This document shows, piece after piece, positions 52,866 to 61,019 of a stretch of DNA of 64,000 nucleotides. The translations under genes and the position numbers were made by a program. This stretch comes from Thermosporothrix hazakensis. GTDB taxonomy: Bacteria > Chloroflexota > Ktedonobacteria > Ktedonobacterales > Ktedonobacteraceae. The DNA is taken from NCBI RefSeq assembly GCF_003253565.1, contig NZ_QKUF01000006.1, positions 1 to 64,000 of the forward strand. The letters are read 5' to 3'. How positions within the stretch are numbered: the first letter of the stretch is position 1; every line of letters starts with the position of its first letter. A model generated the notes under the pieces. The model ran no database searches, was not told the origin of the DNA, and saw only the letters and a list, made by a program, of their open reading frames with translations.

Positions 52866-52894
52866 TTGCATTGTCCGAACATATATGCTATACT
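52866..52894 (+). promoter_or_regulatory. promoter giving a leaderless arsR mRNA
   Basis: TTGCAT (52866-52871), 17-base spacer, TATACT (52889-52894), and the ATG of the ArsR gene only six bases later (52901). Transcription should begin at or next to the start codon. Confidence 0.6.
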
Positions 52895-52900
52895 ATTGGC

Positions 52901-53239
52901 ATGGAACAGATAGAGTTGGCAAAGATTGCAGCGGCATTCAGTGATCCAATCCGGGTACGCATCATGGATATTCTGATGCAGGGTCGAGATGAAAATTGTG
53001 TCTCGACGCCACATCCTGAGCTGCCGCATGCTATATGTCCATATGTGGATGTGCTCCCGAAGCTCGGGAACATTGCTCGCTCAAAACTGTCATACCATCT
53101 GAAAGAGCTGCGTGATGCCGAACTTGTCGAAGAACGCAGGATGGGCAAGCAGGTCTTTTACCTGGTCAATCAGCAAACAATCGAGCAATTTCTACACATG
53201 CTGGAACAGCGGTACCTGAGGCAGGGAAGGAAAGCGTAG
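52901..53239 (+). CDS. ArsR-family transcriptional regulator
   Basis: 112 residues: LAKIAAAFSDPIRVRIMDIL, NIARSKLSYHLKELRDAELVEERRMGKQVFYLVNQQTIEQFL is the winged-helix fold. Between helix 2 and the recognition helix is an insertion with two cysteines (DENCVSTPHPELPHAICPYVDVL), which could sense a metal or thiol. No ribosome-binding site, but the promoter geometry implies a leaderless mRNA. Convergent with the DHA2 exporter; it may control itself and that exporter is instead next to a LysR gene. Confidence 0.83.
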   Translation: MEQIELAKIAAAFSDPIRVRIMDILMQGRDENCVSTPHPELPHAICPYVDVLPKLGNIARSKLSYHLKELRDAELVEERRMGKQVFYLVNQQTIEQFLHMLEQRYLRQGRKA

Positions 53240-53307
53240 GTCTGACAGAGAAGAGGCGCAGAACCGGTGTTATGGCGGTCTGCGTGTCTTCCCTGCTGTT
53301 CCCTGTC

Positions 53308-54705
53308 TTAGAGTTCCACTACCTTGATACGTTTCCTCTCTAATCCACTGGTTCTCATCGAGAGAAGGCAAAGGATGACTCCGAGCAGGCAGGCGCTCGC
53401 CATAATCATCACATCAATCTCGATACCGCTCTTGATTGTCTCCTTCCCGAGCTGTGATCCCAGAATGGCCACGCTCAGCAGGCCACCGATCTGACGTGCC
53501 GCGTTAAGCGCTGCCGATGCAACCCCCGAGAGCTCTTTTGGCACATTTTCCAGCACGACCGCTGTCATTGGCGACGCGACGAAACCCGCGAGCGCGCCGA
53601 TCAGCAATTCACCAAGCAGAATCACAGGCAATGAGGTGTGTAATCCAAGCAGGACGACCAGCATTCCAGTCATACCCAGGAGAAGCCCGATTGCAAGCGC
53701 TTTCTCAGGCCGCAGCAGGCGCATGATGTGCTTGGTCATAAAGAGCAACAGAAACGAGCCGAACGCTGTTTGTGGCAGGAAGGCAAGTCCCGTCTCGAAG
53801 GCTCCGTAGCCATATGCATGCTGGAAGTAGATCGCGAAGGCAAAGAGCATGCCGAAGAAGCTAAATTGATAGGCAAGCGCGACAAAAAGCGTGGTTGAGA
53901 CTTTGCGCGAACGGAACAAAGCCAGTGGAAGCATTGGCTGAGAGCTATGAGCCTCAATCCGGATGAAGAGCAGAGTACAGAGGATTGCGAGCGCCAGCAT
54001 ACCGATTCTGAGAGCTGGCGGGAGATGTTGCCACTCGATCAGCCCATAGCTTAGAAATAGGCAGGCCAGGATTGCAAACACCTGCCCGGCCAGATCTAGC
54101 TTTTTGCCGGATTGGGCTGGTATTGGCTGGATCGTCAAGAGCATCAGGACAAGTGCCAGCAAACCAGCGGGAATGTTAATGAGAAAGATGGAAGGCCAGC
54201 CGAAGCTATCTACCAGGATTCCCCCCAGAAGCGGACCACTGGCAACTGCGAGCGAGCTGATGCCGCCCCAGGCCGCGACCGCTCGGTTACGCTCCTGTGG
54301 ATCCTCGAAAAGGTGAGCGACCAGGGAAAGGGAGTTCGGTAGGAGTACTGCCGCCCCTGCTCCCTGAAGGGCGCGAGCGATAATCAGCCATTCTACCGAG
54401 CGCACCAGGCTACAGATGAGCGAGGAACCAATAAAGATGAGCAGGCCGAGGCCAAAGACGGTACGAACGCCGAAGCGATCACCCAGGGTGCCAGCCGTCA
54501 GCAGAAAACTGACGAATATCAGTATATAGCTATCAGCGATCCATTGGATGTTCTCCAGAGAAGCGTGCAAGCTGTGCTGAAGAGCCGGGAGCGCCACATT
54601 AAGAATGGTAGTATCAAGGAGCACAATGAAGGAACCCAGGCTCAGAGCGAGGATGGCTGCCGCCTGTTTCCAGTTTTTAGTTCGTTCGATATGTTGTCTA
54701 CTCAT
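53308..54705 (-). CDS. MFS drug exporter, DHA2 (EmrB/QacA) type
   Basis: 465 residues with 14 predicted helices. Signature of the DHA2 family near the start: GSFIVLLDTTILNVALPALQHSLHASLENIQWIADSYIL, plus loop 2-3 GTLGDRFGVRTVFG and motif C GGISSLAVASGPLLGGILVD. Proton-driven multidrug export is the family role. Start at ATG 54705. Divergent from a LysR gene with 153 bases between, the usual regulator/exporter arrangement. Confidence 0.9.
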   Translation of the reverse strand: MSRQHIERTKNWKQAAAILALSLGSFIVLLDTTILNVALPALQHSLHASLENIQWIADSYILIFVSFLLTAGTLGDRFGVRTVFGLGLLIFIGSSLICSLVRSVEWLIIARALQGAGAAVLLPNSLSLVAHLFEDPQERNRAVAAWGGISSLAVASGPLLGGILVDSFGWPSIFLINIPAGLLALVLMLLTIQPIPAQSGKKLDLAGQVFAILACLFLSYGLIEWQHLPPALRIGMLALAILCTLLFIRIEAHSSQPMLPLALFRSRKVSTTLFVALAYQFSFFGMLFAFAIYFQHAYGYGAFETGLAFLPQTAFGSFLLLFMTKHIMRLLRPEKALAIGLLLGMTGMLVVLLGLHTSLPVILLGELLIGALAGFVASPMTAVVLENVPKELSGVASAALNAARQIGGLLSVAILGSQLGKETIKSGIEIDVMIMASACLLGVILCLLSMRTSGLERKRIKVVEL

Positions 54706-54858
54706 AATTTCCTCAGGACGAAGTTAGCCGCATAGGGACTCAGGGCTATGTATGCGGACGGATAGGTGTTCCTTGTCACTATAAAGTCGCTGTGTTATAT
54801 TTGTCAATATAGAGATAATGAAGTTTGTGTTCAGTTTTGATAATAAGGAAAGCCTGCA

Positions 54859-55812
54859 ATGGAACTGCGTCATCTGATTACCTTTCAAACGATTATTCAG
54901 GAAGGAAGCTTTCTTCGTGCAGCGGAGAAGCTTCAGTATGCCCAATCCACCATTACCCTGCATGTTCAGCAGCTTGAAGCCGACCTGGGGGCGAATTTGT
55001 TTGCCCGGCGAGGCAAGCGTGTGCAACTGACCGAGGCCGGTCGCGCTCTCCTTGAGCAGGCGGACGCGCTGATTCTCCGGGCGAAAGCCTTGCAGCAGAC
55101 AATGAAAGATATCGTGCTTGGCAATGCCGGTCACATCCATATAGGTACTGTCACCTCTGGTGTCTGTTGTTGGCTCCCCTCGCTCCTTACCACCTTTTTA
55201 GAGGAGAGGCCGAATGTGCATGTGACCGTCGAAACTGGAACATCGCATCACCTCAACCAGCGGGTCGCCGCAGGCCTGCTAGACGTAGCCATCTGTTCAT
55301 CACCAGAGGCTCACTTGAACCTCCTCTTTGAGCCCATGTTTACCGAATCGATGCTGCTGTTGTTGCCTGAGCAGCACCCGCTTGCGGCAAAAGAAGCGAT
55401 CATGGTGCGAGATCTTGCGAATATGCGCCTTTTATTGAGCGGTCATGGGTGCTCGTATCGTCGTTTGATCGAGACAACGCTGATCCAGCGCGGGCTGAAT
55501 CCTTTCGCGAAGATCGAGTTTGCAAGCTGGGAAATGCTCAAACAGGCTGTGTTGAGCGGGCTTGGGCTTGCGATTGTGCCAGCCAGTGCCATGAATTCCC
55601 TGCCTGCTGGACTCGTTCTACGCGAATTGGATAACGTCACGATGCAGCTTCCTATCGGGCTGGTCTACACGGCTGAGAAAAGCGAGCCCGTGGGGGCCCT
55701 ACAGGCGTTCATGCACCTGCTACGCTCCTACCTGAAAAAGGATCAGGAAGCGCTTGAGGAGCTACGGTCGTCAACGCTCAAGCCTGATTCCGGGCAAGCC
55801 ATTCCCGTTTAA
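54859..55812 (+). CDS. LysR-family transcriptional regulator
   Basis: 317 residues. MELRHLITFQTIIQEGSFLRAAEKLQYAQSTITLHVQQLEADLGANLF is the winged-helix domain; the effector domain from residue 90 has HIHIGTVTSGVCCWLPSLL and the VLSGLGLAIVPASAM hinge near the end, and a CCW and GCSYRRL cysteines that could be redox-active. It is divergent to the DHA2 exporter and probably regulates it. Its last 35 bases overlap the convergent GNAT gene. Confidence 0.88.
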   Translation: MELRHLITFQTIIQEGSFLRAAEKLQYAQSTITLHVQQLEADLGANLFARRGKRVQLTEAGRALLEQADALILRAKALQQTMKDIVLGNAGHIHIGTVTSGVCCWLPSLLTTFLEERPNVHVTVETGTSHHLNQRVAAGLLDVAICSSPEAHLNLLFEPMFTESMLLLLPEQHPLAAKEAIMVRDLANMRLLLSGHGCSYRRLIETTLIQRGLNPFAKIEFASWEMLKQAVLSGLGLAIVPASAMNSLPAGLVLRELDNVTMQLPIGLVYTAEKSEPVGALQAFMHLLRSYLKKDQEALEELRSSTLKPDSGQAIPV

Positions 55813-56353
55813 GCAGGCCATAATAGGTCTCGTCCAGAAGCTCGCCTTCCTGGTCGTAGCGTTCGCGCAAGGTACCCTCATAGGTAAAGCCGAGCTTTTC
55901 AAGCAGCGTTTTTGAGGCAATGTTCTCGATGTCAATGATAGCTTCTACGCGGTGCAAGTTGAGCTCGGTAAAGCCAAAACTCAGCATAGCGGTCATTGCC
56001 TCAAACATGATGCCCTTTCGCCAGTGAGCTTGTGCGAGTTCGTAGCCAGTTTCCGCGACGCGATGTTCAGCCCTGAAGTGGTGAAAGCCACATATACCAA
56101 TCAGCGTATCGTCGTTTTTCAAAGTGATGGCCCATCCAATTGCCTCGCGTTGTGTGTAGCTTTGCCGTGCCTGCTCTAGCTGGTCTCTGGCCTCATCCAG
56201 AGAGCGAAGAGGCGGGTGGCCGGAGTATTTCATCACCTCCTCATCTGATCGAATCGCGAAAAACTCCTTCAGGTCCTCAGGGCGAACTGCTCGCAGGCGA
56301 AGCCGCTCTGTTGTCAAGCTCGGGAACTGAGTAAAGGCCGTATCAATAGACAT
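55778..56353 (-). CDS. RimJ/RimL-type N-acetyltransferase
   Basis: 191 residues. LTTERLRLRAVRPEDLKEFFAIRSDEEVMKYSGHPPLRSLDEA is the standard RimJ/RimL N-terminus; GYELAQAHWRKGIMFEAMTAML holds the acetyl-CoA loop (with KGI for RGxG) and NIASKTLLEKLGFTYEGTLRE the C-terminal signature. Probably acetylates protein or small-molecule amines. Start ATG 56353; its 3' end overlaps the LysR gene on the other strand. Confidence 0.88.
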   Translation of the reverse strand: MSIDTAFTQFPSLTTERLRLRAVRPEDLKEFFAIRSDEEVMKYSGHPPLRSLDEARDQLEQARQSYTQREAIGWAITLKNDDTLIGICGFHHFRAEHRVAETGYELAQAHWRKGIMFEAMTAMLSFGFTELNLHRVEAIIDIENIASKTLLEKLGFTYEGTLRERYDQEGELLDETYYGLLKREWLARNQA

Positions 56354-56375
56354 GAAACATCCTCCATTGTGCTTT

Positions 56376-57137
56376 TCAAGAAGGTCTGCGAGAGCTTAAA
56401 AGAAGCATACATTTCTGCTCAGGATAGCCCGTCTGCTTCGACGGTTGCGTACGGGCTTGCCTCTGCCGGGGAGCCGATTGCGACGTCTCCTCGGGTGATG
56501 GGCGCTGCTGCAAGCGAACCGGGAGAGGTTGGCTATAGATGTGAAAGAGCGTTCCGGCGATAGGTGGCATTGCCAGTTCATCCATCTCATGACGCCTATC
56601 CTGCAAGATACAATACTGGCACTGCTGTTGTAGCCGGCTCAGGATTCGACTGAGTTGTCGCTTGGTCGCGGCCTCACTTTTGCCAACAATCCGAGCAATT
56701 TCCGCGCTGGGCAGCCGAGCAGCAAAACGAAGAATCAGCATCTCGCGATCGGTCGGGGCAAGAGACTCGATCATCGTACGGATCTGTTGAAAGGTCTCGC
56801 GATGGATCAAGGCCTCTTCTGGCGTTTGCTCAGGCGCAATATTGTCGCCCATCTGTTCCCAGGAGACCGCTGGATGGGTAGTACGATGGAAATCGATCAG
56901 GCGATACTGCGCGATCCCGAAGAGCCAGGTGGCGGGTGTGCCTCGTTGCGCATTATATGTATGTCGCTGTTTCCATGCTTGCAAAAAGACCTGTTGTGTT
57001 AAATCGGCAGCATCGTCTTCATGCTTGAGATGCGCAAAGAAATAGCGATAGATATGCGTCGAATATTGCGCATAGAGTGTATCGAAAGAAGGGAGTCCCT
57101 TCTGAGTCTGTGGTGCTGGACTATCTGAGAGAACGAT
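56376..57137 (-). CDS. ECF-type RNA polymerase sigma factor, possible AUC start
   Basis: About 254 residues. Region 2: FDTLYAQYSTHIYRYFFAHLKHEDDAADLTQQVFLQAW and region 4: PTDREMLILRFAARLPSAEIARIVGKSEAATKRQLSRIL are both clear. A 60-residue C-terminal tail after the sigma domains ends with a conserved-looking PRQRQARTQPSKQ and has cysteines (CQYC). The frame runs open to 57272, but a perfect aggagg (57147-57152) is followed at nine bases by ATC (57135-57137), giving the right start for region 2 and no ATG, GTG or TTG in range. I propose an AUC start. A structured leader lies upstream. Confidence 0.85.
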   Translation of the reverse strand: MVLSDSPAPQTQKGLPSFDTLYAQYSTHIYRYFFAHLKHEDDAADLTQQVFLQAWKQRHTYNAQRGTPATWLFGIAQYRLIDFHRTTHPAVSWEQMGDNIAPEQTPEEALIHRETFQQIRTMIESLAPTDREMLILRFAARLPSAEIARIVGKSEAATKRQLSRILSRLQQQCQYCILQDRRHEMDELAMPPIAGTLFHIYSQPLPVRLQQRPSPEETSQSAPRQRQARTQPSKQTGYPEQKCMLLLSSRRPS

Positions 57138-57315
57138 AGCTCTGATCCTCCTTTTTTGTCTTATCTTTATATACGAAGCTCTGGGGAAATGGGGACATCG
57201 AAAATGACCAATTTTGGAAAGAAGCAAAAAATTTGTTTGCGGGTGCTCGGCTTCGTGGACAGAAAGAAGCAATGGGAAGAAATCCGCTATAGAAGATGGG
57301 CCGCCCTTTCCCTCT

Positions 57316-57360
57316 GTTTCTCATTCCCGAAGGATGCTTCGGGCGGCGGCAGTGAGAAAC
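57316..57360 (-). ncRNA. stem-loop in the leader of the sigma-factor gene
   Basis: Outer stem GTTTCTCA/TGAGAAAC (eight pairs), an asymmetric internal loop, then CCCGAAG-GATG-CTTCGGG (seven pairs, four-base loop). It is 180 bases upstream of the sigma start on the minus strand. Could be a leader structure or an RNA thermosensor; not a riboswitch class I know. Confidence 0.4.
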
Positions 57361-57437
57361 GTTTTCTCTACAGAGGCGTGCTAACAACAGATAAAAGAAC
57401 GTGATTTTGTGAGCATGTAGAGAAAATAGGCTGATGG

Positions 57438-57605
57438 TTAATGTTGAGAACCGCGTTCTCTGTTTGGTTGTCTGGTAGAACCATTCCGAGAGGTGTTGTC
57501 TTCCTGGTTCTGTGCTTCATTGGCTTTCATGCGCAATGCCGCTTCTCTATTGATGGGAATAACTTTCGATGTTTTCCCTCGACTCCCTGACTGGCGTTTT
57601 GCCAT
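57438..57605 (-). CDS. small basic protein
   Basis: 55 residues from ATG 57605, with one of the best Shine-Dalgarno sequences in the window (aaaggagg, seven bases ahead). MAKRQSGSRGKTSKVIPINREAALRMKANEAQNQE, then N/R/Q-rich. It has no hydrophobic segment. Looks like a disordered nucleic-acid- or protein-binding peptide; not recognised. Just upstream of the sigma gene on the same strand. Confidence 0.6.
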   Translation of the reverse strand: MAKRQSGSRGKTSKVIPINREAALRMKANEAQNQEDNTSRNGSTRQPNRERGSQH

Positions 57606-57985
57606 AGGAGACCTCCTTTCTCTATAGTAGATAGTGTGAGTCAACTATCTCTGCTTTTACGATACTCATCGTGCCAAATAGGCGGTTCTATTGGCCGTGC
57701 CTTTTTCCTTTATGGTGGAAAAGGGATGGATCATTGTTCTCTTATGAGACGGAAAACGCTCACAGAGTTGTTAACGGTCATCAAAATGCGACATACTGAT
57801 TTTTAGTGTAAGAAAGAAGAAAAAGTTATTTTGTTGTATAGAAAGCAATAACGAGATCAACGTATCATTCCTCTGGCCCATTGCCTGACTGCACCCTCAC
57901 ATCTACCGCAATAGATGTAGAAGAAGAATGAAACTCTTCTTGTTGATTTGCGTGTATAAGAAGCTGACAGAGATGGAGCTGCTTC

Positions 57986-58313
57986 ATGCCCGCTGATACA
58001 ATCTCTTGTGAACTGGATATCCTTGTTGAGCCGTGCGCTGGCGACGCGGTGCGCCTGCATTTGCTTGAGGATAGACGCTCTGTGAGCTGGCTTCAGATCA
58101 ACCATCATATCATGTGAGTGGGCAAGTGCTCTGTTGCCAGTTGGCTGATGGATGTAGAAACCAGGCAAGGGGCGCTGTGTCCGGGAAGCAGCCATACGCT
58201 GGATGCGTGTTCTTGCCTTGCTTCACGGTATCACCGATTTGTACCCGAAATTTGGCTATATCGGAGTCGATAGTGCAGTGTTTTGGCTGAAGGGATTCAA
58301 TCATTTTGTGTGA
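57986..58313 (+). pseudogene. relic of a GNAT acetyltransferase
   Basis: Two in-frame fragments remain. The first (ATG 57986 to the stop at 58115-58117) ends VRLHLLEDRRSVSWLQINHHIM; the second (58203-58313) reads LALLHGITDLYPKFGYIGV. Both are hallmarks of one Chloroflexi-type GNAT group (xSWLQI..xMRIG and LFGIPDFYPKFGY), separated in intact proteins by the acetyl-CoA loop that is missing here. So a deletion and frameshifts have destroyed the gene. The 57606-57985 stretch shows nothing else. Confidence 0.5.
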
Positions 58314-58376
58314 CTGGGACAATACCTGTAAAGATCATTGTGACTCGAGAGATGGTATGAAAGAGATACAATTGCT

Positions 58377-58700
58377 ATGGCTTGGATTATCCTTATCATC
58401 GCAGGACTGTTCGAGATTGTTTGGGCGGTTGCTTTGAAAGAGAGCGCGGGCTTCAGTAAGCTGGTTCCAAGCATTATCACCGTTATCGGTATGGCTATCA
58501 GTATCTGGCTGCTTGCTCTGGCAATTCGATCGCTTCCTGTAGGAACCGGATATGCTGTCTGGACGGGCATTGGAGCCCTGGGAACGGCCATTATTGGTAT
58601 TCTCTTTTTGCATGAAAGTACCAGTATCCCGCGACTCATTTTCCTGACTCTGCTGATTACCAGCTTGATCGGACTAAAACTCAGTACGCCCGAAGGCTGA
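58377..58700 (+). CDS. small multidrug resistance (SMR) transporter, SugE/Gdx-like
   Basis: 107 residues, four membrane helices. [32 protein letters not shown] has the conserved E13 of helix 1 and the WxxAxK signature of the SugE/Gdx subgroup rather than EmrE. Gdx members export guanidinium, driven by protons. No guanidine riboswitch motif could be found in the leader. Convergent with the Argonaute gene (58-base gap). Confidence 0.85.
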   Translation: MAWIILIIAGLFEIVWAVALKESAGFSKLVPSIITVIGMAISIWLLALAIRSLPVGTGYAVWTGIGALGTAIIGILFLHESTSIPRLIFLTLLITSLIGLKLSTPEG

Positions 58701-58758
58701 AAGCGGAACACATCCGCTATAGCGTAATTGTACTTCTGCTATAGAAGCGCTCCCCACA

Positions 58759-60870
58759 TTAGAAGGGAAACGCTTCTTGCTTCTGTACGGGCTTGATGCC
58801 TCGCAGGAGAAGGGACGCAAAAATGTCGCTATAGTGGATTGTGACCGGGAAACGTGATCGCGTCTGAACATCAGCGTGCAACAGAGTAAAGGAAAGGACG
58901 GAATGAAGCGCTTGTTCTATGGAAAGAGGCGGCTCTGTTCGGATGTGAAGTGGCTCTACAGGCGCTTCCTGTGCGGATGGCTGAGCAGTCACAAGCAAGG
59001 CCTGTTGCTCATCAAGCTTCAACGCGCATCCTGCTGATGGGTGTATTGCCTGTGCCTGCCTGTCTGCTGATAGCTCGTCTGCGCTGAGCTCGACACCGTA
59101 GAGATGTGGTATCCCGGTTCTGAGAATCTCGACCGACAGAAATTGGGCCTGAATATGGGCTCCCCAGGCCTGTAGCGCCTGTTTTTCATTTCCTCGGAAT
59201 GGACCATCACGATGTATAACAACTCGCTTCCCCTGAAAGAGCGTTGCCGGGAAGAGTGCCTGTATTGCATCAGGTATAGTTTCCTCTCCTTTGATGCTGC
59301 AAAGTTCATAACGGAGAAACTCACCGGTATTGCGGAAGATGCGTGAAATTGCAGTCATCGGTATTTCATCGTCCGGTTGCTTGCTGGTTGGGCGAGCGAC
59401 ATCAAAGCCAACGACCATATCGGTGTAGGAAAGCGGCGTTCCAAGTGCGTGTGGCGTACCTCCAAGCTTGTTCAGGATCGAGAGCGCGATAGCGTTTTCT
59501 CCATGTGTAAGTGTCGCCTGGTGCACGATTTGTCCTGAAACGCCCAGAGCGATCGTTAACGCGGTAAAGAGATCTGCCAGACCCCATTGTTCCGCCTCCC
59601 GTCCTGGCTCATCGGGCAGAAGCGCCAGGATGAGATCAGCACCGCGCTCATGAAGATAGTGTAACGCTTCTTCCAGTGATTTGCGAGAGAAAGTCTGTAA
59701 AGAAGCAACTCCGTTATAGCGGGCAGGAACTCGATACAGGCGTAACGTTTGATGGAGCTTTTCGAGAAATTTCCGATAAGGACTATCTGGAAGCGCGTTC
59801 AGCACTCCAATTGCAACAGGCTTTTTGAGTGAAGCGTGCTTGTAAACACCGTATTGCTGGATCTGCTCCTGTAGTGCACTGACTTCACAGGTATGATTCT
59901 GACCGACACGAACAGTGGGCGTAAAGTGAAGGTCCGCCGTATCCAGAAAGGACGCTGAGTGGCGCTGTGAGCTATATGCGGGGCCAAGCAAGCCGCGTTT
60001 GCGCCCGATCCTGACAACCTCTTCCAACATTGTCGAGCTGCCTGCTGGCGTAAGACGAAGAGCGGCTTCAGCCTGCTCTGGATCGATGCCGAGGCGCTCA
60101 TAATCCGCTGGTCGAGCCAGGATGCGGAGCGCTCTGGCAACATAATCATAGGTTCGGCGATGGGTATAGATTCGGACGACTATTTCATCATCTGCTGCTT
60201 GCTCAATAAATCGTTTTGAACGCTCTTTTGGCTTAAAAGCAAGCAGACGTTCGCGATGCTCTGCAACGGGACCGACAATATCCATAACGGTTCCCTGCAT
60301 GGTGGAAGCCCGATCAGCGACCATAAAATGAAGGATTGCATCGGCAGAGTCGACATTTTTGAGATATGATTGAAGATCATAGATCGTTTGTAGTCGCGAA
60401 CGAATCGAGATCGAAAGAGCCGGTTGTCCCCAGATAGTCCAGCCGCGAACCTCACATTCTCGCGTAACCAGCGTTCTGTTGAGATTATGCGCAAACCGGG
60501 CTAAAGCAGCGTCTACGTCATCTCTCAGCTCGGGCCAGAGCGCCCGTGCCGCGAAGTCGGCCTGAGCTTGCGGCGTTGGCTGCCAGCCGGGCACCGGTTG
60601 AAGTGCGAGCAGGCTTGCGAACGCCTCTGAAGGATCATTCCGAAGTGTTTCTACAAATGCTTGAATATCCTCTACGGGAGTATCCGTCACAATGTATGGC
60701 GTGGACCATGCCCATCGTCCTGAGAATGCTTTTTTCAAGCGATAGGGAAGTTTTCCGCCAATAGCGGCGAGCTCCTCGTCTGCTGTCTGCAATTCATACG
60801 CCAGCAGCTCCGGGATTGCCTGAGGCTGAACGGGAAAGAGTTCACTGATAACAACCGGCTTCATCTGCAT
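58759..60870 (-). CDS. long prokaryotic Argonaute (pAgo)
   Basis: 703 residues, a full-length pAgo with N/PAZ (to about 330), MID (345-478) and PIWI (480-703). PIWI keeps the DEDD tetrad: D490 in VVGFDVAR, E517 in TGEFLRY, D555 in VIHRDGPFRGNE and D682 in HYSDIFA, so nucleic-acid cleavage is expected. In MID the guide 5'-phosphate pocket is unusual: the family YxxxK is FTALT here (F435, T439), while Q451 and K468 (NKLGG) are kept. Start is ATG 60870 (gagagg, six bases ahead); ATG 60864 is a second choice. The upstream WYL gene, same strand, may be its regulator. No helicase, nuclease or TIR partner is next to it. Confidence 0.9.
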   Translation of the reverse strand: MQMKPVVISELFPVQPQAIPELLAYELQTADEELAAIGGKLPYRLKKAFSGRWAWSTPYIVTDTPVEDIQAFVETLRNDPSEAFASLLALQPVPGWQPTPQAQADFAARALWPELRDDVDAALARFAHNLNRTLVTRECEVRGWTIWGQPALSISIRSRLQTIYDLQSYLKNVDSADAILHFMVADRASTMQGTVMDIVGPVAEHRERLLAFKPKERSKRFIEQAADDEIVVRIYTHRRTYDYVARALRILARPADYERLGIDPEQAEAALRLTPAGSSTMLEEVVRIGRKRGLLGPAYSSQRHSASFLDTADLHFTPTVRVGQNHTCEVSALQEQIQQYGVYKHASLKKPVAIGVLNALPDSPYRKFLEKLHQTLRLYRVPARYNGVASLQTFSRKSLEEALHYLHERGADLILALLPDEPGREAEQWGLADLFTALTIALGVSGQIVHQATLTHGENAIALSILNKLGGTPHALGTPLSYTDMVVGFDVARPTSKQPDDEIPMTAISRIFRNTGEFLRYELCSIKGEETIPDAIQALFPATLFQGKRVVIHRDGPFRGNEKQALQAWGAHIQAQFLSVEILRTGIPHLYGVELSADELSADRQAQAIHPSAGCALKLDEQQALLVTAQPSAQEAPVEPLHIRTEPPLSIEQALHSVLSFTLLHADVQTRSRFPVTIHYSDIFASLLLRGIKPVQKQEAFPF

Positions 60871-60923
60871 GCTATACCTCTCCCACTTGTAAATAATGCT
60901 ATGCATCCCCTGCGTGAGGAAGC

Positions 60924-60943
60924 GAAGGCAGATATCTGCCTTC
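60924..60943. other. 20-bp perfect palindrome between WYL and pAgo genes
   Basis: GAAGGCAGATATCTGCCTTC, no loop. No T-run follows, so it is more likely an operator or processing site than a terminator; it lies 54 bases upstream of the Argonaute start. Confidence 0.5.
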
Positions 60944-61019
60944 CTCTTCTCTATTCTGAAATGGCCGCCAGAAAGTGGAAATGTTTTTGCCTGTTGTCAC
61001 TATAGAGGAATTTTTCTTC

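Noticed and set aside
57857..58322. minus-strand frames of 112 and 71 codons
   Set aside because: They are shadows of the plus-strand GNAT relic, whose motifs are recognisable.
57700..58376. guanidine riboswitch ahead of the SMR gene
   Set aside because: No ACGR loops or ykkC core could be found; the stretch is a degraded gene.
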